Assembly (NCBI GenBank): GCA_041675005.1
Contig: JBAYUQ010000003.1
Coordinates: forward strand, 62,001-126,000
Length of the DNA: 64,000 bases
Source: PGYR01 sp041675005
Lineage (GTDB): Bacteria; Bacteroidota; Ignavibacteria; Kapaibacteriales; UBA2268
Direction of reading: 5' to 3'
Shown: piece after piece, positions 27,349 to 35,463 of the stretch
How positions within the stretch are numbered: the first letter of the stretch is position 1
Layout: each line of letters begins with the position of its first letter
Program-made: the position numbers and the translations under genes
The notes under the pieces: model-generated
What the model was told of the DNA's origin: nothing
The model's database searches: none
The model's input: the letters and a program-made list of their open reading frames with translations, nothing else

Positions 27349-28614
27349 CTAAATAACAGTATGGTCACCTAATACTTCACTCATAGCTATTCCCCAATGT
27401 GGAATTTTACCACCTAGTGTGTAATACATTGATTTGAATCCCATTTTAAGTGCATAAGGAGTAACCCCCATTTCTAAATGGCTTTCAGTGCCTCCCCACC
27501 ATTCATTGGTTCTCATATAGAACCCTTTGATGCCACCCATATCACCCATACATAATAGTTCGAATTCCATAGGCTTAATGTCGTGAGTAATAACTCCCAA
27601 TTCCTTACCTAAAGTATTGGCTAACACCTCTGCTTCCATGTGTCCTAAAGATCCTATTTTTGGAACTGTTATAGAGGCCGCATCGCCTACGGCAAAAATA
27701 TTTTGGTAAGAGGGATTTCTCATATACAAATCGGTAATGACGAATCCCATATCATCTGTGAATGGTAATTCCTTTAAAAATGGATGCGCTTGCCAGTCTG
27801 GAAATAGTATCGCAACTTCTGCATCTTGAGTAGTGCCATCGTTAAATTCGATACCGTCTTTATGAACTTGTTTTATTCCATTAGTATTAGCTTGATAATT
27901 GTAGCCCATATTACCCATCATTGGTAATAACTTATTTAAAATTGTCTCGCCCGCATCTTCTGCGATTACTTTGGCAGGTGTAGAAAGATAAATTGTTGAT
28001 GTTTTTCCTTTTTCATTTTTCTCTAACCAATGTGCTAGTGAAAAAGCCATTTCTACTGGAGGTCCTTCGCAAGCAGTCAAAGCAACTGGCATACCTGTAG
28101 GTAATAGATCACTTTTACCCTGATGGAAAATATCAGATGTAATCGCAATTGGACCACCTTTATAATCTTTGTGCAGATAATTTCGAAGACGATTCCCTAA
28201 AAATACATCAGTTACACTATGTCCAAATTCTTCAAATCCAATTATATTATCGAAAGCCAATCGATTTCCTAGAGCTACAACCAGATAATCATATTCCATC
28301 TTTCGAACGGGATGTCCAATTCGCTCATTAGGTTGATAAAAAACAGTATTTGTATCTGGATCAATTGTAGTGACTTCGGCCTGTATAAATTCACTATTGT
28401 CATGTTCTAAAAAAGACATGAACTTGTATTGTAAATCTAATGCCGGATTGATATTTGCCAAAACTTGCAGAGGAATATTCGGCACAAAAGTCAGCAATGA
28501 TTTTCGGTCTATGATGGTGATCTCAGCTTTATCTTTTACTACTGCATGTATATATCTTGCAGTTGTGAGTCCAGCGAAATTGCACCCGAGAATTAATATT
28601 TTTGGTTTTGACAT
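27349..28614 (-). CDS. FAD-dependent oxidoreductase (sulfide:quinone oxidoreductase-like)
   Basis: This two-dinucleotide-binding flavoprotein of 421 residues has an N-terminal FAD loop ILGCNFAGLTTARYI (6-20), a YLVVALGN segment before the second domain and the FAD-ribityl motif NIFAVGDAASITVPKIG. The closest fold families are sulfide:quinone oxidoreductase and type II NADH dehydrogenase. The EAEVLANTLGKEL segment and the C-terminal hydrophobic amphipathic stretch fit membrane-associated members. The conserved SQR cysteine pair is not clearly present, so the electron donor is uncertain. It heads the four-gene minus-strand redox cluster. Confidence 0.8.
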   Translation of the reverse strand: MSKPKILILGCNFAGLTTARYIHAVVKDKAEITIIDRKSLLTFVPNIPLQVLANINPALDLQYKFMSFLEHDNSEFIQAEVTTIDPDTNTVFYQPNERIGHPVRKMEYDYLVVALGNRLAFDNIIGFEEFGHSVTDVFLGNRLRNYLHKDYKGGPIAITSDIFHQGKSDLLPTGMPVALTACEGPPVEMAFSLAHWLEKNEKGKTSTIYLSTPAKVIAEDAGETILNKLLPMMGNMGYNYQANTNGIKQVHKDGIEFNDGTTQDAEVAILFPDWQAHPFLKELPFTDDMGFVITDLYMRNPSYQNIFAVGDAASITVPKIGSLGHMEAEVLANTLGKELGVITHDIKPMEFELLCMGDMGGIKGFYMRTNEWWGGTESHLEMGVTPYALKMGFKSMYYTLGGKIPHWGIAMSEVLGDHTVI

Positions 28615-28770
28615 GGTATTACCTTTTATTAGTAAAAAAATTAAAAAAAAAGCTGTATTTCAATAACTATAATTATATATGAAGTTATGCAAACTATTAT
28701 GACATAATTAATTGGTATTATATTTAAGTAACTCCATGATATTTTTCAATTATTGTGATAAATATCTTAA

Positions 28771-28819
28771 ACAAATTAGTAATAATATAGATAAAAGAGA
28801 AAAAAGATTCTTAAGTCTG
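28771..28819 (+). repeat. 49-nt dispersed repeat, copy 2
   Basis: Ungapped alignment to 48-96 gives 41 of 49 identities, ending in the shared TTAAGTCTG. It lies in the divergent intergenic region of the redox cluster. Confidence 0.5.
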
Positions 28820-28877
28820 AATATTAATACGTTTTTGTATAGGCCTTAGGTCTAATAAAACTTAAGCGATATATAAT

Positions 28878-28955
28878 ATGAAGAATAAAATTGGTGTTAT
28901 ACTTTTTACTATTCTACTTCTACTAAATTATGGGATTAGTACACATGTAATATAA
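28878..28955 (+). CDS. Possible 25-residue hydrophobic peptide
   Basis: An ATG at 28878 opens a 26-codon frame with an MKNK start followed by a hydrophobic helix of about 14 residues (IGVILFTILLLLNY) and a stop at 28953. It looks like a signal-anchor or single-pass membrane peptide, or the decayed start of an exported protein. No ribosome-binding site stands out, so coding status is uncertain. Confidence 0.25.
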   Translation: MKNKIGVILFTILLLLNYGISTHVI

Positions 28956-29032
28956 TTTAATTACGAAATCTAGCTTCAAACCATTAATTATAAGTTTAAT
29001 TTGTTAAATTGTATGATTAAATGGAGAAACTC

Positions 29033-29593
29033 ATGAAGTTATACATTCAAAATATGGTGTGTTTGTGTTGTAAAAGAACAGTTAGTTCAATACTTGAGAA
29101 GATGGGATTAGAATTTACAAGCTTAGAATTAGGCGAAGTAAAGTTGATTAAGAAAATTACAAGTGAGCAAAGAAAAGAACTTAAGAATTTATTACATGAG
29201 TACGGTCTAGAACTAATGGAAGATGAGAAAGCAATTTTAGTTGAAAAAATTGTCGTAATAATAATAGATATGATTCACAATGCAGATGAAATAAAACCCA
29301 CAAATTTTTCTGTATATCTGACAAATAAATTAAACATGGATTATCATTATTTGTCTGATCTATTCTCTAGAACAAAGGGAATAACGATTGAGCATTTCAT
29401 AATTCTACATAAAGTAGAGAGGATTAAAGAATTAATCATTTATGATGAATTAACTATAAGTGAAATATCATATAAATTGAATTATAGCAGTGCCGCACAC
29501 CTATCAAATCAATTCAAGAAAGTAACTGGACTGACTCCCTCTTTCTTTAAAAAATTAAAGAATAAGAAGCGTATCGGTATAGACGCCATTTAG
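29033..29593 (+). CDS. AraC-family regulator with Cys-rich HMA-like N-terminal domain
   Basis: The ATG at 29033 follows a GGAG six nt upstream and is preferred to the in-frame ATG at 29021. Residues 1-70 resemble a heavy-metal-associated ferredoxin-like domain: MKLYIQNMVCLCCKRTV, with Cys 10, 12 and 13 in place of the usual C-x2-C. Residues about 85-186 form an AraC double helix-turn-helix (LNMDYHYLSDLFSRTKGITIEHFI, then LTISEISYKLNYSSAAHLSNQFKKVTGLTP split over two helices). I infer a thiol- or metal-responsive activator of the adjacent redox genes. The effector is not known. Confidence 0.8.
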   Translation: MKLYIQNMVCLCCKRTVSSILEKMGLEFTSLELGEVKLIKKITSEQRKELKNLLHEYGLELMEDEKAILVEKIVVIIIDMIHNADEIKPTNFSVYLTNKLNMDYHYLSDLFSRTKGITIEHFIILHKVERIKELIIYDELTISEISYKLNYSSAAHLSNQFKKVTGLTPSFFKKLKNKKRIGIDAI

Positions 29594-29662
29594 TAATTTT
29601 TATCTAACTAATTGTGTAACTAATATTTATTATTGTGTAATGTACCAATCAGCACATGAGTG

Positions 29663-29670
29663 TAAGTTTG
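29663..29670 (+). promoter_or_regulatory. Putative -7 box of the BON-domain gene
   Basis: TAAGTTTG matches TAnnTTTG and ends 41 nt before the ATG at 29712. Confidence 0.4.
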
Positions 29671-29711
29671 TATGTATTCAAATTTCAATTACTAAATAAA
29701 GAAGGTTCGAG

Positions 29712-30365
29712 ATGAAAACAAACGAAGAATTACAAAAAGACGTACAAAATGCTATTCAATGGGAACCATTAATGCATGCAGCAGAAATTGGTGTTACTGC
29801 AAAAGATGGTATAGTTACTCTTTCAGGGACGGTAGATAGTTATTCTAAAAAGATAAATGCCGAAAATGCAGCTAAAAGTGTGTTAGGTGTAAAAGCACTG
29901 GCCGAAAATATAACTGTGAATTATGGAACATCTTTTGTTAAAAATGATACTGAAATCGCAAAAGAAGTACTTGATAGTTGGAAGACTAGTATGTCCATAC
30001 CTGAAGATAAAGTCTCAGTCAAAGTAGAAAAAGGTTGGTTGACATTGGAAGGTGAAGTAGAGTGGTATTTTCAGAAGGAAAATGCTGGTACATCACTAGT
30101 TAATCTACCTGGTGTAAAGGGAGTTAACAATCAGATTAATGTAAGATCAACTTCTAAAGATACCATAGAACTAAAAGATGTAGAGCAAGCTTTGAATCGT
30201 AGTTGGGCTATAAATCCGTTAGATATCAAAGTTGAAGTGAAAAACAACGGAGTTAAATTAATGGGAATGGTACATTCAATGTATCAAAAGGAAGAAGCCG
30301 AACGATTAGCTTGGAACGCACCTGGAGTATCTTCAGTTGAAAATGATTTAGCTGTTATCTATTAA
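29712..30365 (+). CDS. Protein with three BON domains (OsmY-like)
   Basis: The 217 residues comprise three BON domains (about 3-70, 78-144 and 149-217), each with a LxGxVxSxxxKxxAExxAxxxxGVxxVxNxL pattern, for example DGIVTLSGTVDSYSKKINAENA. There is no signal peptide, unlike periplasmic OsmY, so it is probably cytosolic, as for many three-BON stress proteins next to ribosome-hibernation or redox genes. BON domains bind membranes or other partners. It is followed 19 nt later by a small helical protein gene and probably co-transcribed with it. Confidence 0.9.
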   Translation: MKTNEELQKDVQNAIQWEPLMHAAEIGVTAKDGIVTLSGTVDSYSKKINAENAAKSVLGVKALAENITVNYGTSFVKNDTEIAKEVLDSWKTSMSIPEDKVSVKVEKGWLTLEGEVEWYFQKENAGTSLVNLPGVKGVNNQINVRSTSKDTIELKDVEQALNRSWAINPLDIKVEVKNNGVKLMGMVHSMYQKEEAERLAWNAPGVSSVENDLAVIY

Positions 30366-30384
30366 TTTCAAAGGAGTTTTGATA

Positions 30385-30639
30385 ATGCAAGCATTAATAA
30401 AGTATCAAGGCGATTTAAGTATAAATCCAATCTCTAAGATGCAGAAAGGAATAGAAAGCCACAGGAAGGCGGCTAATCATCTGCAATTAGCAGCTAAAAA
30501 CCATCTTCGTGCTGCTATGCACTATGAAGAGGGCAATCACGAAAAAGCAGCACTAAGTACTGTAGTTGCCTTGGGGCATGTTAATCTAGCAAACAAAGCT
30601 CAGAATAAGATTGCGAAACTTCATGTTACTAAATCTTAG
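30385..30639 (+). CDS. Small helical His/Ala-rich stress-associated protein
   Basis: An AAGGAG ribosome-binding site 8 nt upstream fixes the ATG at 30385. The 84-residue product is mostly one or two amphipathic helices with repeated AAxH and HxxAA patterns (HRKAANHLQLAAKNHLRAAM, then HYEEGNHEKAAL). Similar short proteins occur near BON-domain and peroxide genes in Bacteroidota. The biochemical role is unknown. A strong terminator follows. Confidence 0.7.
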   Translation: MQALIKYQGDLSINPISKMQKGIESHRKAANHLQLAAKNHLRAAMHYEEGNHEKAALSTVVALGHVNLANKAQNKIAKLHVTKS

Positions 30640-30655
30640 TAAGATTAAATTAAAT

Positions 30656-30692
30656 ACTTAAAAGCATTCTCAAAAAGTGCTTTTAAGTTTTT
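30656..30692 (+). terminator. Rho-independent terminator after the small helical protein gene
   Basis: Perfect 11-bp arms ACTTAAAAGCA (30656-30666) and TGCTTTTAAGT (30678-30688) are followed by a short T-run. Confidence 0.8.
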
Positions 30693-30759
30693 ATATATAC
30701 ATAATCGTACTAAACAAAGTGTCCAGAAGAAATAAATTAATAATAAAGAGAGAATCATC

Positions 30760-31281
30760 ATGATTAAAGAACAACGACAAGAACATGAATTATTATATAC
30801 ATTCATGCAATTAAATAAAGAATTTCCAGAACTGTCTAATTTCATAACTTCAATTTTACCAGAAGAGGCAGACGAAAATAAAAAGAGCCCACAACTTAAA
30901 AAATTAGTTAGCTACTTAGAATCATTAGAACAGCAAATAAATGACTATAAGAAAACAGAACATGGTGAAAAACTTAGCAAATTAGTAAAAGTTGAACCAA
31001 CTGGATACCCTGTCTATCCACCTTCAGATGATATATACAATAAAGGGATTAAAGAAATGGCACTGAACCCCGAAGATATATCAAAGAAGAAAACTAAAAA
31101 TGAAAAAGAGGGTGTTGCTAATGAAAAAAACTTTTCTGAAGATATGTCTGGTGATGATCTAGATGTTCCAGGTTCAGAACTCGATGACGAGCAAGAAAAA
31201 ATTGGTAGTGAGGATGAAGAAAATAACTATTATAGTATTGGTGGCGATAATCATCAGAATTTAGATGAAGATAAAGCATAA
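30760..31281 (+). CDS. Hypothetical acidic soluble protein
   Basis: The gene encodes 173 residues with no signal peptide or membrane segment. The N-terminal 70 residues are helical. From about residue 100 the chain becomes highly charged and low-complexity, ending in a very acidic tail rich in Asp and Glu (DDLDVPGSELDDEQEKIGSE). I do not recognise a family. It is the last gene of the plus-strand side of the stress block. Confidence 0.6.
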   Translation: MIKEQRQEHELLYTFMQLNKEFPELSNFITSILPEEADENKKSPQLKKLVSYLESLEQQINDYKKTEHGEKLSKLVKVEPTGYPVYPPSDDIYNKGIKEMALNPEDISKKKTKNEKEGVANEKNFSEDMSGDDLDVPGSELDDEQEKIGSEDEENNYYSIGGDNHQNLDEDKA

Positions 31282-31441
31282 TCTAATAATAATTTAGGAT
31301 TATCTTGTTCGAATTTAAACATAATAAATAGTTATTTACTCTAAACTATATGATAAACTTTCAATTATTATTGAAAAAGTAATTTCCCAAACATTTGCCC
31401 AACAAATAAAAACATCTTACTAGTATATTACAATTATTCTT

Positions 31442-32590
31442 ATGTTTGTAACTATGCAAGATGCTAATCCAAAGAATAGAATTGTATTCATAGACCTTAT
31501 GCGTGCCTATGCTATCTTAATGATGGTGCAGGGGCATTTGGTCGATGCTTGTTTGGATCCTATATACCGAGATCCTAACAATTTAATCTATGCTACTTGG
31601 AACTTTATGAGGGGTATGACGGCTCCTGTTTTCTTCTTCTCTTCGGGAATGATATTCACTTATCTGCTGATGCGTGAAGAAGAGAGGTCTGGTAAAGGAT
31701 TCAAGAATGTGAGAGTAAAAAAAGGGTTTGCTCGATTCACGTCCCTTATTTTCATTGGCTATTTACTTCACTTCAATTTCTGGATACTCTGGGATTTACT
31801 AGATGGATCGCTCGAAAAGAGCTATCATAGTATGCTCATAGTAGATGTACTTCATATAATAGGTACCGCCCTATTGCTAATAGTACTGATGTATATATTA
31901 GCTACATATACAAGAATTAAAGTCTATGCGCTATTGTTAATAGGAGCATTAGCTACATTCTACTATTACCCTGATATAGAGCCATTTGATTTTTCATATC
32001 TACCTGATTTTTTATCTAATTATTTGGCAAAAGGGAAGCAATTCAGTTTTACAATAATACCGTGGGTGGGTTATTCACTTTTCGGTGGTGTATTGGGTAT
32101 ATTCGTTTGGACTCGCCCCAAATCTATTAATTCCTATATACTTGCGTTTATATTCCTTGTCTTGGGTTTCTTGCTCCATTTCTATTCTACTGAAATGCTT
32201 TTAGATCTGTACGTATTTACTGATTGGATAAACTTCAAACAACTAGCTTTTAACAACTTCTTGTTCTACCGATTGGGTCATGTATTCATAGTTGTTTCTA
32301 TATTCATGGTAATCAATAATATATTCAAGAATATACCTAAAATAGTACCTAAGATTGGCTCTGAGACTTTAACAATTTACATTGTTCATGCATTTGTTAT
32401 ATATGGTTCTATATTCCAATTTGGGATTGCTCAAAACTTTAGCAAAGCATTGACCCCTTGGGAATGCTTTGCCTTAGCTTTGACGCTTGAGATTTTCTTT
32501 GTAGTATTAGTTTATTATATAAAACCAATAAGAGCTTATTTGTGGGAAGTTGGGTACAAATTAAAACTTGTAACTAAACCCAAGTCCTAG
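31442..32590 (+). CDS. Integral membrane acyltransferase (HGSNAT/DUF1624-like)
   Basis: The 382-residue polytopic protein has about 10 hydrophobic segments. The first one carries RIVFIDLMRAYAILMMVQGHLVDA, the family signature with Arg and a catalytic-type His in transmembrane helix 1, and MTAPVFFFSSGMIF follows. This fits the heparan-alpha-glucosaminide N-acetyltransferase-like / DUF1624 acyltransferases, which transfer acyl groups across the membrane to glycans. The start could be 31442 or 31454. Its last 30 nt overlap the convergent DUF3078 gene. The acceptor glycan is unknown. Confidence 0.82.
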   Translation: MFVTMQDANPKNRIVFIDLMRAYAILMMVQGHLVDACLDPIYRDPNNLIYATWNFMRGMTAPVFFFSSGMIFTYLLMREEERSGKGFKNVRVKKGFARFTSLIFIGYLLHFNFWILWDLLDGSLEKSYHSMLIVDVLHIIGTALLLIVLMYILATYTRIKVYALLLIGALATFYYYPDIEPFDFSYLPDFLSNYLAKGKQFSFTIIPWVGYSLFGGVLGIFVWTRPKSINSYILAFIFLVLGFLLHFYSTEMLLDLYVFTDWINFKQLAFNNFLFYRLGHVFIVVSIFMVINNIFKNIPKIVPKIGSETLTIYIVHAFVIYGSIFQFGIAQNFSKALTPWECFALALTLEIFFVVLVYYIKPIRAYLWEVGYKLKLVTKPKS

Positions 32591-33466
32591 AGTTTGCTTT
32601 ACTTGTAATCTACGACCTACGCCGTCAGATACTTCGACACCGTCCACATCTTTGAAAAGTGGAACCAATATATCGTGATCGTAAATCAGATGACCAAATA
32701 TATTGACTGTTATATATTCATTAACAGTTAAGTTCAATGAGTTTTCCCAGTTCACATCTATATTAGCTCTGTTATCAGCATTCGGGTCTGTAAAATTATT
32801 AAATAAGTCTAACTTAGATTTGAAAGTTATATTTTTCATCAACTCTTTTTTGTAATCTAAAGTAGCGTAAGCACCAAATTCCATTCTTATCTTATCACCT
32901 GGCGTAACACCATAAGCTCCTTGTGCTGATAGTACATCATCATTGACTATAGTCATCTTGCCTGTAGCGGGAGATAGGTAGAATGAGAAATCAGCGTTCG
33001 GCTTGTAAGTCATACCTGCAGATAGTATCACATAAGCAGGAGCAAGGAAGTTCGACACTTCAACTGTATCGTTAGGATAGTTATAACCCTCGACGAATTG
33101 TGATTTGAAATTAAACTTCCCTGAATAGTAAAGGTCTGTAGCTGCTATGTGGTTGAAATTAGAAAGGATATCTATTTTATCTTCGTTCTTACGAGTTCCA
33201 AACTCATCAGTATTTATAAGTCCATAACCGAAGTCAAATACATTTTCCCAAATTGTTATTGAGTCATTGTACGTTATATTATAGTTAAGCATAGCAGTAC
33301 CAGAAACAGAGTTATTTCCACCCTGTGCCCAGTTAGTAAATGATGCTTGATTTACCAATAGTTGGGCATTACCTTGAGTAAGCCAATAGTTAGTAGTATC
33401 CGCTTGTGCGAAAATTATAGAACTGCCCAAAAGCATCGTCGTGAGAATTATTATTATTTTTCTCAT
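32561..33466 (-). CDS. DUF3078 family outer-membrane protein
   Basis: After a signal peptide (1 to about 20) the protein begins with WLTQGNAQLLVNQASFTNWAQGGNNSVSG, the DUF3078 signature. Alternating amphipathic strands follow and end LKVKQTLGLGFSYKF-like, as in outer-membrane beta-barrels with a terminal aromatic residue. Length 301 is typical. Function is not established for the family. A TAnnTTTG box lies 30 nt upstream of the start codon. The 3' end overlaps the acyltransferase gene. Confidence 0.85.
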   Translation of the reverse strand: MRKIIIILTTMLLGSSIIFAQADTTNYWLTQGNAQLLVNQASFTNWAQGGNNSVSGTAMLNYNITYNDSITIWENVFDFGYGLINTDEFGTRKNEDKIDILSNFNHIAATDLYYSGKFNFKSQFVEGYNYPNDTVEVSNFLAPAYVILSAGMTYKPNADFSFYLSPATGKMTIVNDDVLSAQGAYGVTPGDKIRMEFGAYATLDYKKELMKNITFKSKLDLFNNFTDPNADNRANIDVNWENSLNLTVNEYITVNIFGHLIYDHDILVPLFKDVDGVEVSDGVGRRLQVKQTLGLGFSYKF

Positions 33467-33829
33467 TTATTAACCCAATGTAATTTTATAAAGTGCAAAC
33501 TTATGAAAAATTATTAAGAAAGCTATTGAGATAATATTAGCTATATCTTTTGAATGTATTTCAGTTCTGGATTATCTATACTAATAAAAGGGAAATCGAG
33601 TTCTACGTAGGTGGCGAGTTGCTATAATAGAGCGACAAAGAAAACTAAAGATTCTTGGATTTTATAATGTACCTATTTTAATGACTTATGTGTTATAATT
33701 TCCATGTAATTAGAATAATGAAAGAAATAACTTGAATTAATATGGGTTGTTTATTAAATTAATTTTTTACAAATGACAATTTTATCAAATATAGGATAAT
33801 ATTGTCTTCATATCCAGTGAATTGAAATT
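33467..33829. other. 363-nt AT-rich intergenic region
   Basis: This spacer lies between the divergent DUF3078 and Rrf2-type regulator genes. Apart from a -7 box for DUF3078 at 33496-33503 I see no gene, hairpin or repeat in it. An operator for the Rrf2 regulator could lie here, but no palindrome stands out. Confidence 0.4.
33496..33503 (-). promoter_or_regulatory. Putative -7 box of the DUF3078 gene
   Basis: The minus strand reads TAAGTTTG, matching TAnnTTTG, 30 nt from the start codon. Confidence 0.4.
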
Positions 33830-34297
33830 ATGGCTTTACTCTCTAAATCATGTGTTTACGGTATTCGAGCTGCTATTTATATAGCTTCCGAAGCGGACAA
33901 AGGTTACATTTCTATTAGTCAAGTGGCTAAAGAATTGAATCTATCATCACATTTTCTCACTAAGATACTTCAAGAGTTGACTAGCGTTAATCTATTGCTC
34001 TCTCATAAAGGGCCTCGGGGCGGAGTGAAATTTGCGAAAGATACTAAGAAAATAAAGCTAATAGAGATAATTGGTGCTATAGATGGCCTAGAACTATTTA
34101 CAGAATGTGCACTCGGATTAGAAGGGTGTGGTGTTTATAAGCCTTGCCCACTACACGATAGTTGGACTGCACATAGGGAAGCTCTGAGAAATTTATTTGA
34201 AAGAGAGAACCTTTATGATTTGTCAGAGAATGTGAAGAGTGCTGGGCTAAGATTAAGAACACTCAATCAACAAGAATTACTTGATTTAAACCAATAG
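33830..34297 (+). CDS. Rrf2-family regulator with three-cysteine cluster motif
   Basis: This winged-helix regulator of 155 residues has the N-terminal SCVYGIRAAIYIA helix, the recognition helix ISQVAKELNLSSHFLTKILQEL and the wing SHKGPRGGVKFA. Cys93, Cys100 and Cys106 (ECALGLEGCGVYKPC) match the Fe-S ligand set of IscR, NsrR and RsrR proteins, with spacing C-x6-C-x5-C. It is therefore probably an iron-sulfur sensor of nitric oxide, redox state or iron. It stands as a single gene converging on the Rieske protein gene. Targets are unknown. Confidence 0.9.
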   Translation: MALLSKSCVYGIRAAIYIASEADKGYISISQVAKELNLSSHFLTKILQELTSVNLLLSHKGPRGGVKFAKDTKKIKLIEIIGAIDGLELFTECALGLEGCGVYKPCPLHDSWTAHREALRNLFERENLYDLSENVKSAGLRLRTLNQQELLDLNQ

Positions 34298-34314
34298 TAA
34301 GTTAATCGCTACTA

Positions 34315-34746
34315 TTACAACTGTATTTTGATGGTTGTAAGAGTTTTATCTACACTATATCGCTTCAAGTCTTTTTTTGCTGGTCCTTTAATTACTTTAC
34401 CATTTCTTTCAAAAATACTACCATGAGCTGAACACTCTAACTTGTCTTCGACCAAATCAAGTTTTACCCCTTTGTGGGTACATTCTAAAGAAATAGCTTC
34501 ATAACTATCAGCACCTGTTTTGAATAATATTAATGGAGTCTTCAGAGAGTTTGATGTTACGATTATACTATTATATTCTTCCTGAGTATTCGCATCAACG
34601 AACTCAGTTTTATCTAGAATAAGGTACCCATCATTAGCAAACGAATTCACAGTTTTCATGCTACTACAACTGTTGAGAGTAACTCCACCTATTGCAACTG
34701 CTAAGCAAGTAAGACAAGATTTTTCTATGAAATTTCTTCTATCCAT
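34315..34746 (-). CDS. Exported Rieske [2Fe-2S] protein
   Basis: The N-terminus RRNFIEKSCLTCLAVAIGG is Tat-like (RR) and followed by a lipobox-like NSC, so the protein is exported folded and possibly lipid-anchored. The Rieske domain has the two ligand loops CTHKG (Cys, His) and CSAHGS (Cys, His), the C-x-H...C-x2-H arrangement, and a KGPAKKDLKRYSV end. It is a small single-domain Rieske protein of 143 residues, not a full cytochrome bc1 subunit. The redox partner is unknown. It is encoded next to the Rrf2 regulator. Confidence 0.85.
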   Translation of the reverse strand: MDRRNFIEKSCLTCLAVAIGGVTLNSCSSMKTVNSFANDGYLILDKTEFVDANTQEEYNSIIVTSNSLKTPLILFKTGADSYEAISLECTHKGVKLDLVEDKLECSAHGSIFERNGKVIKGPAKKDLKRYSVDKTLTTIKIQL

Positions 34747-34796
34747 TTCAATTAAGTTTGATAATTATAACAGTAAAATTAATAAATTTGATTGAC

Positions 34797-34827
34797 AAAA
34801 AAAAACCAACTATTTTCATAGCTGGTC
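34797..34827 (-). terminator. Rho-independent terminator after the YceI gene
   Basis: On the minus strand the arms ACCAGCTAT and ATAGTTGGT (one G-U) with a 4-nt loop are followed by nine T. It lies 28 nt past the yceI-like stop, closing the long minus-strand gene run. Confidence 0.85.
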
Positions 34828-34854
34828 TTCTTTGTAAGTGTTTCGAGAAATAAA

Positions 34855-35448
34855 TTATTTCTTAGCTACTAAGTTTAAAGTCATTGTAAACTCGTCATAA
34901 ATCATTTTATCACCAAGTGCTTCTATGTCGAAAAAGCTTTTAGAATTATATTTTACATTGAATTTGGATCTATCTAATTTGATAGTTGCAATAGCTGTAA
35001 GCACATCACCAGTCAATGATACATCAGCAGGGAAAGTGATTTTCTGAGTTGTACCTTTTATCGTCATATTGCCAGTTATATGTTGCTTGTCGCCTTTCTT
35101 TTCTATTTTTGTAACCTTGAACTTTGCATCAGGAAACTTGTCCGCTGAGAAGAAGTCTTCAGATTTTAAGTGATTTACTAATTTCGTATTGTATCCTTCA
35201 TCTTCTATATCTGTGCAAGTAATAGAGTTCATATCAATAAAAAACTCACCCGCAGTTATAACACCATTATCGTGGCTAATCGAACCCGATTTAACCACAA
35301 CGAATCCGTCGTGCTCACCAGTTACTTTCTCAGCGTGCCATTTTAATTTTGTTGCACTTTTATCTAATTTAAGATCAGCCGCATTCAGCATAGTAGCCGA
35401 TGCTAATGCAATAATCACAAACCTAAAAATTCCTTTTACCATATCCAC
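34855..35448 (-). CDS. YceI family periplasmic lipocalin-like protein
   Basis: A signal peptide (about 1-23) precedes the YceI beta-barrel: LDKSATKLKWHAEKVTGEHDG, KSEDFFSADKFPDAKFKVTKIE and the terminal YDEFTMTLNLVAKK. YceI proteins bind isoprenoid-like lipids in the periplasm. It follows the MarR gene by 15 nt and the reductase gene by one more, suggesting a MarR-controlled operon. The ligand is unknown. Confidence 0.93.
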   Translation of the reverse strand: MDMVKGIFRFVIIALASATMLNAADLKLDKSATKLKWHAEKVTGEHDGFVVVKSGSISHDNGVITAGEFFIDMNSITCTDIEDEGYNTKLVNHLKSEDFFSADKFPDAKFKVTKIEKKGDKQHITGNMTIKGTTQKITFPADVSLTGDVLTAIATIKLDRSKFNVKYNSKSFFDIEALGDKMIYDEFTMTLNLVAKK

Positions 35449-35463
35449 TTTCCTAATAAATTA

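Larger units (their letters stand above)
28615..29032. other. 418-nt divergent intergenic region of the stress block
   Basis: This AT-rich spacer separates the divergent redox cluster and AraC-type regulator. It holds the second copy of the 49-nt repeat (28771-28819) and a 26-codon possible ORF (28878-28955). I found no TAnnTTTG box for either gene. The distance and divergence make it the likely control region for both directions. Confidence 0.5.

Noticed and set aside
27264..27368. N-terminal extension of the peroxiredoxin
   Set aside because: It overlaps the upstream flavoprotein gene, is not conserved-looking, and the family start METIQ-like fits at 27263.
31280..31315. Weak hairpin after the acidic protein gene
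   Set aside because: The stem is short and AT-only with a poor T-run, so I do not call it a terminator.
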